A stretch of 64,000 nucleotides of DNA. It comes from Osedax symbiont Rs1. Its GTDB lineage: Bacteria > Pseudomonadota > Gammaproteobacteria > Pseudomonadales > Balneatricaceae. The notes below the pieces were generated by a model. That model saw only the letters and a list, made by a program, of their open reading frames with translations. It was not told the origin of the DNA and did no database searches. Made by a program: the position numbers and the translations under genes. Each line of letters begins with the position of its first letter. Position 1 is the first letter of the stretch. Of this stretch, positions 45,935 through 54,934 are shown piece after piece. The stretch is taken from assembly GCA_000416275.1 (NCBI GenBank), contig ASZJ01000114.1, forward strand, positions 71,888 to 135,887, given 5' to 3'.

Positions 45935-46104
45935 TATAGAGTTTTACGTTGCAAATTGACAAAAAAGCTGAGGATAACGAGTAATAGCCAGCAGATAAAA
46001 GTGTTTTGAGGAGCAAAATTTAGCAAAAACCACCACTCAATCATTGCCGGAAAGAATAACCAGTAGGCAATGAGCAATAACAGCAGCACTCTGTGAAGTT
46101 GCAT
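45934..46104 (-). CDS. cbrX: Small membrane protein upstream of cbrA (CbrX-like)
   Basis: A 56-codon gene. The protein begins MQLHRVLLLLLIAYWLFF, continues PAMIEWWFLLNFA, and ends with a second helix, ICWLLLVILSFFVN, and a basic tail LQRKTL: two membrane segments. Its ATG lies 10 bases after the gluQ stop and its TAA overlaps the cbrA ATG (TAATG), implying translational coupling. Pseudomonas has a small coding region, cbrX, at this place, of similar size and hydrophobic character. The name rests on position, size and topology; I cannot align them here. Confidence 0.75.
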   Translation of the reverse strand: MQLHRVLLLLLIAYWLFFPAMIEWWFLLNFAPQNTFICWLLLVILSFFVNLQRKTL

Positions 46105-46114
46105 GTCTCTATAT

Positions 46115-47002
46115 TTATCCTAAGTAATGGTTGCTGTATATTTGTGGTACGGTATTTCTATCCCAGTTTAATACCGCCTCGTGTAAAATGTCATGTTTAT
46201 TAGCGTTAATTAATTGTTTGTTGGGATTTTGCCCTAGAAAAGTCAAGGCAAGAAACAAGTCTTGACTGACTGTTTTGGCGGTTAACGGGCTCGCCAAGTT
46301 TTGTTTGCTGAGTTTCTGCCCTTTTAGATTGGATAGAATGGGAATGTGCGAAAACTCTATGCTTTGATAGTTAAGGACGCTGATTAGCAGTAGTTGATTG
46401 GCGGTTTCTCCTAGTAGGTCGTTACCTCTGATAATATGGGTGATACCCATTTGCTGATCGTCAACAGAGACCGCTAGTTGGTAAGCCCATAACTGGTCTT
46501 TTCTTTGCAGAATAAAATCGGCTAGCTGTTCGCCGTTAATGTGCTGCTCTCCCTGAATGCCATCTTGCCAGTTCACGCTGTTGTTTTGTGTGTTGAAACG
46601 CCAGACGGTAGCCGCTGGGTTATCAAGAACAATATCGGTAGGATTGGTCAGGCAGTGCCTGTCATAAAGGTGATTGTTGGTACGTAGAGTAATTTGTTTT
46701 CGTGAGCAGTTGCAGGGGTAGGCAAGTTGGATCTGTTGTAGTTGTAATAGTGCTTTATGATAATCTGAGTGGTTGTGGCTCTGGTAGACCACCTCTTTGT
46801 CCCATTCAAGACCGTAGGCGATGAGGATGTCGATAATGCTGTTAGCAGCGCCAGGGAGTTCTCTTGGAGGGTCTAAATCGTCTATTCTTAAACGCCACAG
46901 ACCTTGGTTGCTCTTCGCATCTAGGTAACTAGCTAATGCCGCGAGTAGTGAGCCAAAGTGTAAGTGCCCCGTTGGGGATGGGGCGAATCGACCAATATAC
47001 AT
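46115..47002 (-). CDS. gluQ: Glutamyl-Q tRNA(Asp) synthetase
   Basis: GluQ is a shortened glutamyl-tRNA synthetase lacking the anticodon domain; it attaches glutamate to queuosine at the wobble base of tRNA-Asp. From ATG 47002 the 295-residue protein starts MYIGRFAPSPTGHLHFGSL with the HIGH motif as HLHFG, has DDLDPPRELPGAA, the zinc-site Cys cluster CNCSRKQ with RHCL, and KMSKS as KLSKQN. An earlier TTG (47032) would place the start inside the dksA terminator hairpin. It follows dksA, an arrangement also seen in Pseudomonas and Escherichia. Confidence 0.93.
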   Translation of the reverse strand: MYIGRFAPSPTGHLHFGSLLAALASYLDAKSNQGLWRLRIDDLDPPRELPGAANSIIDILIAYGLEWDKEVVYQSHNHSDYHKALLQLQQIQLAYPCNCSRKQITLRTNNHLYDRHCLTNPTDIVLDNPAATVWRFNTQNNSVNWQDGIQGEQHINGEQLADFILQRKDQLWAYQLAVSVDDQQMGITHIIRGNDLLGETANQLLLISVLNYQSIEFSHIPILSNLKGQKLSKQNLASPLTAKTVSQDLFLALTFLGQNPNKQLINANKHDILHEAVLNWDRNTVPQIYSNHYLG

Positions 47003-47004
47003 AA

Positions 47005-47030
47005 AAGTAGAGCCAGTGAGTTGCTGGCTC
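47005..47030 (-). terminator. Hairpin between dksA and gluQ
   Basis: On the minus strand GAGCCAG (47030-47024) pairs with CTGGCTC (47016-47010), loop of seven, followed by TACTTTTA. It is a probable weak or partial terminator of dksA, directly before the gluQ ATG. It argues that gluQ starts at 47002. Confidence 0.6.
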
Positions 47031-47037
47031 AAATCCT

Positions 47038-47469
47038 TTATTTGCCGTTTTGCTTTTCTTTGATTTCAGAAAGCGTTTTGCAGTCAATGCAAAGAGTGGC
47101 GGTAGGCCGTGCTTCAAGTCTGCGAATACCGATGTCGATATCACATTCTTCACAGTAACCGAAGTCGTCCTCATCGATGCTTTCCATGGCTTCGCTAATT
47201 TTTTTGATTAGCTTGCGTTCACGGTCGCGTGTTCTCAATTCGAGACTAAACTCTTCTTCCTGGCTTGCCCTATCATTAGGGTCCGCATAGGTGGAAACTT
47301 CTTCTTGAAGGTGGGTAATTGTGCTGTCTACCTCCTCCATTAGTTCTTGTTTCCAAAGCATTAGTACATTACGAAAATGATCTTTTTGCTGATCATTCAT
47401 GTAAACTTCGCCTTTTTTCACCACGTAGGGGGAAAAACGAGCTGATTTTGTCTTATTAGTGTCTGGCAT
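47038..47469 (-). CDS. dksA: RNA polymerase-binding transcription factor DksA
   Basis: DksA binds the RNA polymerase secondary channel and, with ppGpp, tunes rRNA and amino-acid promoters. From ATG 47469 (MPDTNKTKSARFSPY) the protein is 143 residues, near the 147-151 of relatives. It has the coiled-coil with the acidic tip DPNDRAS, and the C4 zinc finger CEECDIDIGIRRLEARPTAT followed by CIDC. A longer reading frame upstream to 47601 has no conserved text. In Pseudomonas it also precedes gluQ and cbrA. Confidence 0.95.
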   Translation of the reverse strand: MPDTNKTKSARFSPYVVKKGEVYMNDQQKDHFRNVLMLWKQELMEEVDSTITHLQEEVSTYADPNDRASQEEEFSLELRTRDRERKLIKKISEAMESIDEDDFGYCEECDIDIGIRRLEARPTATLCIDCKTLSEIKEKQNGK

Positions 47470-47790
47470 ATTGGCTGCCTCACTCTCCGAATGTTTTGGC
47501 GAAAAAATAATCGCGCTGTCCATACAATTGTTAAAAGATATCATCCGTATCGGAAGGGTGGTGAAAATACCAGACCTGTTTGAGATTGAACAGCTTTTCA
47601 TTCAAAAAATTAGAAATAAAGTAACTGAACTGACTTTAATAAAAAATATTCATCTTATATTAAAGGAATGTTGGCGTTAAAGGTCATAATACTTAAAAAT
47701 ATTAGTGGCCGTTAATCTGTCAATTGTCGGATAGAGAGTCGGGTAATTGCTATGGTTTAGTTTGGTGTGAAATACTGACAGGTAAATAAA

Positions 47791-48522
47791 ATGCAATATG
47801 ATAAAGCGCTAGTGAGCGCGGTGCTGATTAAAAGGTATAAACGTTTTTTGGCAGATGTGCAGCTCCAAACGGGTGAAGTTATTACAGTGCATTGTGCAAA
47901 TACCGGGGCTATGACCGGTTGCGCGATTGCCGGTAGTAAAGTCTGGCTGTACAAAAGTGATAATTTTAAGAGAAAATATGCATATTCTTGGGAGCTGGTG
48001 GAGCTTGCTAATCATCGGGGGTTTATTTGTATTAATACCGCTAGACCTAATCAAATAGTAGAGCGAGCTCTGTTGGAGGGAAGGATTGCTGCTGTCGCCG
48101 CCTATAAAAATATTAAGCGTGAAGTCAAGTATGCCGAGGCAAGCAGGGTTGATTTTATGTTGACAGAGACAGGGCTGAAGGATGTTTACTTGGAAGTTAA
48201 AAGTGTAACTTTGCATTTGGATGGCGATTTGGGGGCTTTTCCTGACGCTGTCACTTTAAGAGGGCAAAAGCATCTCATGGATTTGTTGGCAATGAAGCAG
48301 CAAGGCGCACGAGCTATATTAGTATTTTGCGTATCGCATAGTTTAATTAAAAGAGTCACTGTAGCGGATTTTATTGATCCTAAGTATGCGCAGCTATTAA
48401 ATGAAGTGATCGCTAAAGGGGTGGAGGTGTATTGCTATGGTGTGAATATGTCGGTAAGTTGTCTCAGATTGGGTTCGCTATTGCCTTTAGAATTGCATAA
48501 AACTAATGACCTTTCGCTGTGA
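47791..48522 (+). CDS. sfsA: Sugar fermentation stimulation protein SfsA
   Basis: SfsA is a conserved protein with a predicted nuclease-like fold and OB-like N-terminal domain; in Escherichia extra copies stimulate maltose genes, but its function is unsettled. The 243-residue protein has LVSAVLIKRYKRFLADVQL, VHCANTGAMTGC, the ARPNQIVERAL region, YLEVKSVTL (E-x-K catalytic-like motif), GQKHLMDL and AILVFCVSH. Length matches the family (about 235). It is divergent from dksA with a 320-bp gap that holds no other gene. Confidence 0.93.
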   Translation: MQYDKALVSAVLIKRYKRFLADVQLQTGEVITVHCANTGAMTGCAIAGSKVWLYKSDNFKRKYAYSWELVELANHRGFICINTARPNQIVERALLEGRIAAVAAYKNIKREVKYAEASRVDFMLTETGLKDVYLEVKSVTLHLDGDLGAFPDAVTLRGQKHLMDLLAMKQQGARAILVFCVSHSLIKRVTVADFIDPKYAQLLNEVIAKGVEVYCYGVNMSVSCLRLGSLLPLELHKTNDLSL

Positions 48523-48556
48523 AAATTATTTACTGTCAATAAATTTCAGGCATAAA

Positions 48557-48586
48557 GAAGCCCTTGTGATCCATCACAAAGGCTTC
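48557..48586. terminator. Convergent hairpin between sfsA and bioA
   Basis: GAAGCCCTTGTGAT (48557-48570) pairs with ATCACAAAGGCTTC (48573-48586) with one mismatch and a 2-base loop. It lies just after sfsA and downstream of bioA on the opposite strand. T-rich flanks are short on both sides, so it may be a weak two-way terminator. The rest of 48587-48817 has no recognised feature. Confidence 0.5.
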
Positions 48587-48817
48587 AATTGACTCCATAA
48601 TCCCTGCGTATACAAAACTTCCGTGTGCAATTCCATATTTCCATTGCGCTTTTCTAGGTCATCCTTTTGTATTCGTTCCGTGAATAGGAAATCCGTACGG
48701 TTATTATGAATATTGGTGAAAATTTATACATAGGAAAAAGTCTTATATTGTCAGTTTTAGTTAAAATAAGTTTAACATTTAGCGGCTACGCCGGCCTCGT
48801 TAAGCGCTTTTTTATCA

Positions 48818-50098
48818 TTAATAGTGGCTGGCCACAACACTGACAATGGCAGCTGTTAATTTATCCAAAGTAGCATTGTCCATGACATAGGCGGGCATTA
48901 TATAAACTAGCTTGCCGAATGGTCTGACCCATACATCTCGTTGCTTAAATTGCTGTTGAATTTTAATACTGTCTACCGGCTGTCGTAATTCAATCACTCC
49001 TATAGCTCCAAGTACTCTGACAGCTTTGACGTTGGCAAGCGAGCGGGCGGGGGTTAGTCCTTTTAATAATGCCTGTTCAATTCTCGCAACTTGTGCTTGC
49101 CAGTCATTCATAAAGAGTAAGTCAATGCTCGCTGTTGCAATTGAGCAAGCTAAGGGGTTGCCCATAAAAGTGGGACCGTGCATAAAACAGCCTGCTCCCC
49201 CCTCGGAAATAGTATTGGCGATGTTTGTGGTGGTTAAGGTGGCAGCAAGGCTGATGTAGCCGCCAGTCAGGGCTTTTCCTAAACAGAGTATGTCGGGAGT
49301 AATGCTGGCGTGTTCGCAGGCAAAAAGTTTACCGGTTCTGCCAAAGCCGGTCGCTATTTCATCGGCTATAAGTAATATATTATATTTTTCACAGAGCTGT
49401 TTGGCTTGTGCGAGGTACTGGGGGTGATAAAATCTCATCCCCCCCGCACCTTGCACAATAGGCTCAAGAATTAAAGCTGCGATTTCAGAGTGGTTTTCAA
49501 CGATGATTTTTTGCAAACTTTGAAGGTCTTGTTGATCCCACTCTTCAGTGAATTTAATCTTGGGGCTGTCGGCAAAATAGTGTTTAGGTAGGATCTCGCT
49601 AAAAATTTCATGCATTCCGGTGATTGGATCGCACACTGCCATCGCGCCGATAGTGTCGCCGTGGTAGCCATTGCGAATAGTTACTAAACGATTTTTTTCT
49701 GGGCTGCCTTTAGCCTGCCAATACTGTAGTGCCATCTTGATGGCAACCTCGACAGCGACCGATCCAGAGTCGGCGAAGAATACTTTCTCTAATCCCTCAG
49801 GGGTTATTTCAACTAATCTTTTAGCCAGCTCAACTGCCGGTTGGTGGGTGAGACCGCCAAACATAACATGTGCCATTTTGTCTATTTGATCATGTGCCGC
49901 TCGGTTGATGAGTGGATGGCCATAACCGTGGATAGCCGACCACCAAGATGACATGCCATCTATTAATTTTTCACCGGTAGAGAGGTGTAAATACACGCCT
50001 TCAGTCGAGCTGACGGGCAGGCAGGGAGTAGGGTTGGTCATGCTGGTATAAGGGTGCCAAATATGTTCCTTGTCGAAGGCTAGTTGTTCCGGAGTCAT
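48818..50098 (-). CDS. bioA: Adenosylmethionine-8-amino-7-oxononanoate aminotransferase
   Basis: BioA converts KAPA to DAPA with S-adenosylmethionine as amino donor, the third-last step of biotin synthesis. The 426-residue class III aminotransferase contains KEHIWHPYTSM, GMSSWWSAIHGYGHP, FADSGSVAVEVAIKMALQYW, RNGYHGDTIGAMAVCDP, LLIADEIATGFGRTG and the PLP Lys in LCLGKALTGG. Its ATG overlaps the trmO stop by 4 bases. bioA is encoded opposite to bioBFHCD, with trmO and comF between, so the biotin genes form two divergent transcripts. Confidence 0.96.
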   Translation of the reverse strand: MTPEQLAFDKEHIWHPYTSMTNPTPCLPVSSTEGVYLHLSTGEKLIDGMSSWWSAIHGYGHPLINRAAHDQIDKMAHVMFGGLTHQPAVELAKRLVEITPEGLEKVFFADSGSVAVEVAIKMALQYWQAKGSPEKNRLVTIRNGYHGDTIGAMAVCDPITGMHEIFSEILPKHYFADSPKIKFTEEWDQQDLQSLQKIIVENHSEIAALILEPIVQGAGGMRFYHPQYLAQAKQLCEKYNILLIADEIATGFGRTGKLFACEHASITPDILCLGKALTGGYISLAATLTTTNIANTISEGGAGCFMHGPTFMGNPLACSIATASIDLLFMNDWQAQVARIEQALLKGLTPARSLANVKAVRVLGAIGVIELRQPVDSIKIQQQFKQRDVWVRPFGKLVYIMPAYVMDNATLDKLTAAIVSVVASHY

Positions 50099-50829
50099 GC
50101 TGTATCCCTTTCAGTCTTAGAGTTGTCGATGCTGATCACGTCGATTCTGTGCGCCGCTATTTGCCAGCGAATATTTAAATCAAAGAGGCTGATGCCATAT
50201 TCTCGAGAGGTGGATGCCTGATAGGCGGGCCTTGGGTCGCAGCGCAGTACTTGTTCGATCATGGTGCTTAAGCTTTGCCGGTGTTTTAGCAAGTACTGTT
50301 CGCATGCCTGCTGAGCTTGAATACTGAAAAATATAGGTTGTTGCAGTGGGGAAAAAGATTCTGCCAAGTCATTGCTAGCGCTGCTAATTGAATCCGTGTA
50401 GGGAAGATAAGGCTTGATGTCAATGATCGGCGTACCATCCATTAGATCAGCGCTCTGAACATCAATGATGATTCGTTCCTGTCGTTTATTGATCGACAGC
50501 AGTTTTACCGCGGACATGCCTAGCGGATTGGGTCTGAAGGGAGATCTGCTGGCAAACACCCCTATTTTTTTGTTTCCTCCCAATCTTGGTGGTCTCACTT
50601 TAGGTTTCCACCCTCTATCGTAGCATTCGCTGAAAATAAAGATAATCCAAATATGGGAGGAGGCTTGCAGCGAGTCGATGATCTCATCGGTGCTAAATTT
50701 TGCATGCAGGATGATCGAAGATTTTAGAGCAGGCGTCAGACCTGGTTGGCGAGGTATGCCAAATTTTTGCTTGAATGGGGACTGCATAACTCCAATTGAT
50801 TGGATGCTAAAATTTTCGATTTGATCCAC
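50095..50829 (-). CDS. trmO: tRNA (N6-threonylcarbamoyladenosine-37) methyltransferase TrmO
   Basis: TrmO methylates t6A37 of tRNA-Thr to m6t6A using SAM. The 244-residue protein has the characteristic YaeB/TsaA N-terminal barrel: SIGVMQSPFKQKFGIPRQP, SSHIWIIFIFSE, KVRPPRLGGNKKIGVFASRS and PFRPNPLGMSAVKLL, then GTPIIDIKPYLPY, and a C-terminal TrmO-specific domain ending in RIDVISID. It overlaps bioA by 4 bases, an unusual partner for a biotin gene. Confidence 0.93.
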   Translation of the reverse strand: MDQIENFSIQSIGVMQSPFKQKFGIPRQPGLTPALKSSIILHAKFSTDEIIDSLQASSHIWIIFIFSECYDRGWKPKVRPPRLGGNKKIGVFASRSPFRPNPLGMSAVKLLSINKRQERIIIDVQSADLMDGTPIIDIKPYLPYTDSISSASNDLAESFSPLQQPIFFSIQAQQACEQYLLKHRQSLSTMIEQVLRCDPRPAYQASTSREYGISLFDLNIRWQIAAHRIDVISIDNSKTERDTA

Positions 50830-50894
50830 TTTGTAAGGCCTGTATTTGTTTAAAAACGCATGTTACGCTGATTGAAGCTTAGTCACAATGGCCC

Positions 50895-51578
50895 TTATAA
50901 AGGGGTTCTGGCGAGCACCCATACATCAACTTTGCAGATGCCGGTGATTAAAAGGTGCTTGGCTATTTCGTTGACAGTTGCTCCGGTGGTCATAACGTCA
51001 TCAATGATCGCGATGTGCCGATAGTTATTTTCTTGTACCTCAAACGCGTCGAGTAAGTTTCGCTTGCGCTGTTTTGCATTTAAATTAGCTTGTGCTCTGG
51101 TGTCCCTATTTTTGCTGACTAAGCGGTTGTCCACTTCGATATTTAAGAGTTTGCTTAACTCTGACGCGAGTTGCTCTGTTTGATTATAGCCAGTACGTAA
51201 CATTTTTTTCTTTGAAATAGGGACGGGGATCAGAACCTCTGGCATTTTGAGGCAAGCGGGGAGTTTTTCCGTTAAACATAGCGCCAACCAGTGCAAGTGA
51301 AAGCGCTGTTTTTCAGATTTTATTTTCGGTATTAAAGCATCAATTGGAAAGTTGTAGTTGAAAGTGGCGAAGGTCTGCTGAAAAAACGGCGGTAATTCGA
51401 TACAGTTTTTACACAGTGCTTGCTTGATGGTGGTCGTCTCCATGACTATTGAAAGGGGGAGCGCGCACTTGCTGCAAGCATTGCCTTGCCATGGGAGATC
51501 TTGCAAACAGTGGCTACACACATCTAAGTGGTTGTCTGAGGGCAAGTCACAAAAAATACAGCTTCGCTCAATAAACAT
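50895..51578 (-). CDS. comF: ComF-family phosphoribosyltransferase-like protein
   Basis: ComF proteins help internalise DNA in transformable bacteria; other members occur next to bioB (GntX/YhgH in Escherichia). The 227-residue protein has an N-terminal zinc-ribbon with Cys pairs (CIFCD, CSHCL, CSKC, CKNC), the PVPISKKKMLRTGYNQTEQLA segment, and the PRPP-binding motif IAIIDDVMTTGATVNEIAKHL near the C-terminus. Its gene is divergent from bioB with a 105-bp intergenic promoter region, and in Escherichia the same relation holds with bioH. Confidence 0.9.
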   Translation of the reverse strand: MFIERSCIFCDLPSDNHLDVCSHCLQDLPWQGNACSKCALPLSIVMETTTIKQALCKNCIELPPFFQQTFATFNYNFPIDALIPKIKSEKQRFHLHWLALCLTEKLPACLKMPEVLIPVPISKKKMLRTGYNQTEQLASELSKLLNIEVDNRLVSKNRDTRAQANLNAKQRKRNLLDAFEVQENNYRHIAIIDDVMTTGATVNEIAKHLLITGICKVDVWVLARTPL

Positions 51579-51608
51579 ACAGTTGTTTATTTAATCCTCT
51601 CTCATAAG

Positions 51609-51636
51609 TTGACAGATTTTTCGTTGCTATTATCAT
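51609..51636 (+). promoter_or_regulatory. Candidate promoter of bioB
   Basis: Consensus -35 TTGACA (51609-51614) and -10 TATCAT (51631-51636) with 16-bp spacing, 48 bases before bioB. No BirA operator-like palindrome (TTGTAAACC...GGTTTACAA) is visible in the comF-bioB gap, so biotin control by BirA is not evident here. Confidence 0.6.
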
Positions 51637-51683
51637 AGCTGGATAAGAAAATTAATTCAGTTGCCAGCTTTGGTAGGAGTATC

Positions 51684-52733
51684 GTGTCAATGCAAACATC
51701 CCAACAGGTACGTCACAATTGGACAAAAGCCCAAGTTCAAGAATTATTTGATATGCCGTTCAATGACTTGCTCTTTAAAGCGCATACTATGCACCGTGAG
51801 AATTTTGATCCCAACCAAGTGCAAGTTAGCACACTGCTGTCTATAAAAACCGGCGCCTGCCCTGAAGATTGTAAATATTGCCCACAAAGCGCTAGGTATA
51901 ATACCGGGATTGCGCGAGAGCGGCTGATGGAAGTGGAGGCGGTTGTCGCCAAGGCACGACAAGCTAAAGCGTCCGGATCTACGCGTTTTTGCATGGGGGC
52001 AGCGTGGAAGCATCCCCACGCCAGAGATATGCCATACGTTATTGAAATGGTAAAACAAGTCAAAGAAATTGGTTTGGAAACGTGTATGACATTGGGGATG
52101 TTGGATGCGGATAAATCTGACCAATTAGCCGCGGCGGGGCTCGATTATTACAACCACAATTTAGATACCTCACCTGAGTTTTACGATAAAATCATCACCA
52201 CTCGCACCTTTCAAGATAGGTTGGACACTTTGCATAATGTGCGCGAATCTGGAATGAAGGTTTGTAGTGGCGGTATATTGGGTATGGGGGAGACGGCCAA
52301 CGATCGGATTGGGCTGTTAATGCAGCTCGCTAATATGGCAGTTCACCCGGAGAGTGTACCGATCAACATGCTAGTCAAAGTAGCGGGTACCCCGATGGAG
52401 AATGTTGAGGATTTAGATCATTTGATTTTTGTGCGTACTATCGCTGCAGCTAGAATCATGATGCCAAAATCTCATGTCCGATTGTCGGCAGGCAGGCAGG
52501 CGATGTCCGATGAAATGCAGGCCATGACTTTCTTTGCCGGTGCCAACTCAATTTTTTATGGGGAGTGCTTGCTAACCACGCCAAACCCAGAAACCCATAA
52601 AGACTTGCTGCTTTTTAAGCGCTTGGGAATTAACCCTGAACAGAAAATTTCAGAAGATGATGATACCCAGACAGCAATGTTGGTACGGGATATTCAGGCG
52701 AGCCAAGACAGCGCTCATTTCTATCCCGCTTAG
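51684..52733 (+). CDS. bioB: Biotin synthase
   Basis: BioB is the radical-SAM enzyme that inserts sulfur into dethiobiotin. The 349-residue protein has the CxxxCxxC cluster in [15 protein letters not shown] (Cys 59, 63 and 66), FCMGAAWK, the [2Fe-2S] ligand region, [13 protein letters not shown], and [27 protein letters not shown]. The first codon is GTG at 51684; ATG at 51690 is equally possible. After the stop, a family A element (52828-52898) separates it from bioF. Confidence 0.97.
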   Translation: MSMQTSQQVRHNWTKAQVQELFDMPFNDLLFKAHTMHRENFDPNQVQVSTLLSIKTGACPEDCKYCPQSARYNTGIARERLMEVEAVVAKARQAKASGSTRFCMGAAWKHPHARDMPYVIEMVKQVKEIGLETCMTLGMLDADKSDQLAAAGLDYYNHNLDTSPEFYDKIITTRTFQDRLDTLHNVRESGMKVCSGGILGMGETANDRIGLLMQLANMAVHPESVPINMLVKVAGTPMENVEDLDHLIFVRTIAAARIMMPKSHVRLSAGRQAMSDEMQAMTFFAGANSIFYGECLLTTPNPETHKDLLLFKRLGINPEQKISEDDDTQTAMLVRDIQASQDSAHFYPA

Positions 52734-52827
52734 CTGTTGGGTGTAGATGCAGCGCGCTTTCTCAATTAACTACCCGCGAGGGTGTCAGTTTGCGATAAAT
52801 ATCAGGATAGTTATCGCGGCTATCATT

Positions 52828-52898
52828 GAGGCCTCTGCATAACGCCGTCTTGCCGAGCGCAGTTATCATACCCTTTGGGTAAGTTATGCAGGGGTCTC
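52828..52898. mobile_element. Family A element, copy A3 (71 bp), between bioB and bioF
   Basis: The ends GAGGCCTCTGCATAAC and GTTATGCAGGGGTCTC are inverted repeats with two mismatches. A perfect 5-bp duplication TCATT lies on both sides (52823-52827 and 52899-52903). The internal part has the ATCATACCC..TGGGTAAG core of A1 but is shorter. It lies in a biotin operon, where its RNA could fold into a long hairpin. Confidence 0.88.
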
Positions 52899-52992
52899 TC
52901 ATTATTTAATTACCTCTCCACAAAAATTGCGGGTGATGCGGATCAATAGTCGCAGCTAATTTTCGTGGAGTTCATTTTATGGGTGCAGCAAG

Positions 52993-54174
52993 ATGTCTTT
53001 TGATGATTTACAGCAAGCTTTAGACTTGAGGAAAGAGCAGTCTCTGTATCGCAGCAGGCAAATATTGCAGGGGCCGCAGAGCGCTGTGATAAGTATTGCC
53101 GGTAAAAAACTGCTCAACTTTAGCTCCAATGACTATTTAGGTTTAGCCAATCATCCTCAAGTTATTCAAAGCTTTAAACAGGCCGCAGATGAGTTTGGAG
53201 TAGGTGGCGGGGCCTCGCATTTAGTGAATGGTCACAGTTATCATCATCAACAATTAGAGTTGGAGCTCGCTGAGTTTTGTGGTCGACCGCGAGCACTGTT
53301 ATTTGGCAGTGGCTACATGGCTAATTTAGGGGTGATTAATGCCCTAGTTGGAAGAGGAGATGGGGTGTTTCAAGATAAGCTGAACCACGCTTCGCTAATT
53401 GATGGCGGATTGTTAAGTGGCGCTAAATTTCAGCGTTATCTGCATAATGATCCGCAGAGTTTGGCGCTGCAGTTACAGCGCTCAAGCGCCAGCAGAAAGT
53501 TAGTAGTCAGCGACGCAGTATTTAGTATGGATGGAAATATTGCGAAGATAACAGAGTTGGCTGCCGCGGCAAGTGAGCATAAAGCGTGGCTGATGATCGA
53601 CGATGCCCACGGTATAGGTTGCCTGGGAGAAAAAGGCGGCGGTTGCAGTGAGTTGCAGCAGCTTAATCAGCATCAGGTGCCTATTTTGATGGGAACTTTA
53701 GGTAAAGCATTTGGTACCTCCGGTGCGTTCGTGGCTGGCAGTGAAACCTTGATCGAAACCTTGATTCAATTCTCTAGAACTTACATCTATACCACTAGTA
53801 TGCCGCCCGCTATAGCGGCTGCTAGTCGAGCGAGTTTAAAAATCATTAAAAGTGAAGCTTGGCGTCGCACTCATTTACAAAGCTTAATCAGCGCTTTTAA
53901 AATCGGCTGTCAGCAACTCGGTCTAGTACTGTTGCCCTCGTCTACTGCTATTCAGCCAATAATGATCGGCAGCGCAGCCAAGTCATTATTGATTAGTAGC
54001 AGATTAGCAGCCTTAGGCATGCAAGTAACTGCGATCAGGACGCCGACAGTGCCTCTCAATCAAGCGCGCCTTAGGGTTACATTAAGTGCCGGTCACAGTC
54101 AAAATGATGTACAGGCACTGCTACAAGCACTGGCACAAATAGTAAAAGAGATCAATTTTGAATATTCATGTTAA
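52993..54174 (+). CDS. bioF: 8-amino-7-oxononanoate synthase
   Basis: BioF condenses pimeloyl-ACP/CoA with L-alanine to KAPA, using PLP. The 393-residue protein has NFSSNDYLGLANHP, VGGGASHLVNGHSYHHQQLE, ALLFGSGYMANLG, LMIDDAHGIGCLGEKGGG and the Schiff-base Lys in LMGTLGKAFGTSGAFV. Length is normal. It starts 95 bases after element A3. It is followed at once by bioH, overlapping by 17 bases. Confidence 0.96.
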   Translation: MSFDDLQQALDLRKEQSLYRSRQILQGPQSAVISIAGKKLLNFSSNDYLGLANHPQVIQSFKQAADEFGVGGGASHLVNGHSYHHQQLELELAEFCGRPRALLFGSGYMANLGVINALVGRGDGVFQDKLNHASLIDGGLLSGAKFQRYLHNDPQSLALQLQRSSASRKLVVSDAVFSMDGNIAKITELAAAASEHKAWLMIDDAHGIGCLGEKGGGCSELQQLNQHQVPILMGTLGKAFGTSGAFVAGSETLIETLIQFSRTYIYTTSMPPAIAAASRASLKIIKSEAWRRTHLQSLISAFKIGCQQLGLVLLPSSTAIQPIMIGSAAKSLLISSRLAALGMQVTAIRTPTVPLNQARLRVTLSAGHSQNDVQALLQALAQIVKEINFEYSC

Positions 54175-54934
54175 ACGCGTAATAGCCAATAAGCCGGAGT
54201 TAGTGCTGCTGCATGGCTGGGGAACTAGCAGTGATATCTGGCAGTCGTGGTTGCCCAATTTAGCTGAGCATTTTTCAATTACTTGCATTGATCTACCCGG
54301 ACTTGGGAGGTCGGTGGCGCAGGTCGAAGAAATGTCGATTGATCACATACTGTCAGCAGTAGCTGCTGAAATTCCCCGCAACTGCGTTTTATTGGGTTGG
54401 TCGCTAGGTGGCCTGATCGCCACTTTACTGGTCAAAAAAATACCTACTAAGGTGCGGGCTTTAATTACGATTGCCTACAATCCTTGTTTTGTGCAAAAAC
54501 CGGGATGGGACACTGCAATGCCGGCGGAGCTGCTGCAAAAATTTGGTGATGATTTATTGCGCAGTGAGCAGCGGGCGCTGTCAGGTTTTTTTCGGTTGCA
54601 GGTCCAAGGTGGTTCAGCGAGTAAAAGCATTTTAAAGCAGTTAAAAAATATTGATGGGCAGCTCAATCACAGTCAGCTAATTGCTAGTTTGAATTGGTTG
54701 AAAATTGACAGTCTTGCTGAGTTACAACAGTTAGAAATAGCTTCGTTGCATATTTATGGTGAGCAGGATCAATTGGCACCGGCTGCTCTGGGTTCGCAGT
54801 TAAAAAAATTGTCGAAAAAAATATCGACATGTACGATACCGGGAGCCGGGCACTTACCCTTTTTGTCAGATGCTGATTTAGTTGCAACAAAATTGCTGAG
54901 CTTTTTGGCTGCTGTCGACAGTGGAGAGCGATAA
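54158..54934 (+). CDS. bioH: Pimeloyl-ACP methyl ester carboxylesterase
   Basis: BioH hydrolyses the methyl ester that BioC added, ending the disguised fatty-acid cycles that build pimeloyl-ACP. The 258-residue alpha/beta hydrolase has LVLLHGWGTSSDIW near residue 20 (oxyanion hole), DLPGLGRSV, the nucleophile GWSLGGLIATL with Ser, the Asp in GEQDQLAP, and His in GAGHLPFL. The start is TTG at 54158, giving MNIHVKRVI, which overlaps bioF by 17 bases. bioC follows immediately, as in many gammaproteobacteria. Confidence 0.92.
   Translation: MNIHVKRVIANKPELVLLHGWGTSSDIWQSWLPNLAEHFSITCIDLPGLGRSVAQVEEMSIDHILSAVAAEIPRNCVLLGWSLGGLIATLLVKKIPTKVRALITIAYNPCFVQKPGWDTAMPAELLQKFGDDLLRSEQRALSGFFRLQVQGGSASKSILKQLKNIDGQLNHSQLIASLNWLKIDSLAELQQLEIASLHIYGEQDQLAPAALGSQLKKLSKKISTCTIPGAGHLPFLSDADLVATKLLSFLAAVDSGER

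Noticed and set aside
48557-48586. TTGTGATCCATCACAA as a CRP/Vfr binding site
   Set aside because: The half-sites TGTGA and TCACA are 4 bp apart rather than 6, and the repeat extends to a 14-bp stem between convergent genes, which fits a terminator better.
51579-51683. BirA operator between comF and bioB
   Set aside because: No palindrome similar to TTGTAAACC-N15/16-GGTTTACAA on either strand.
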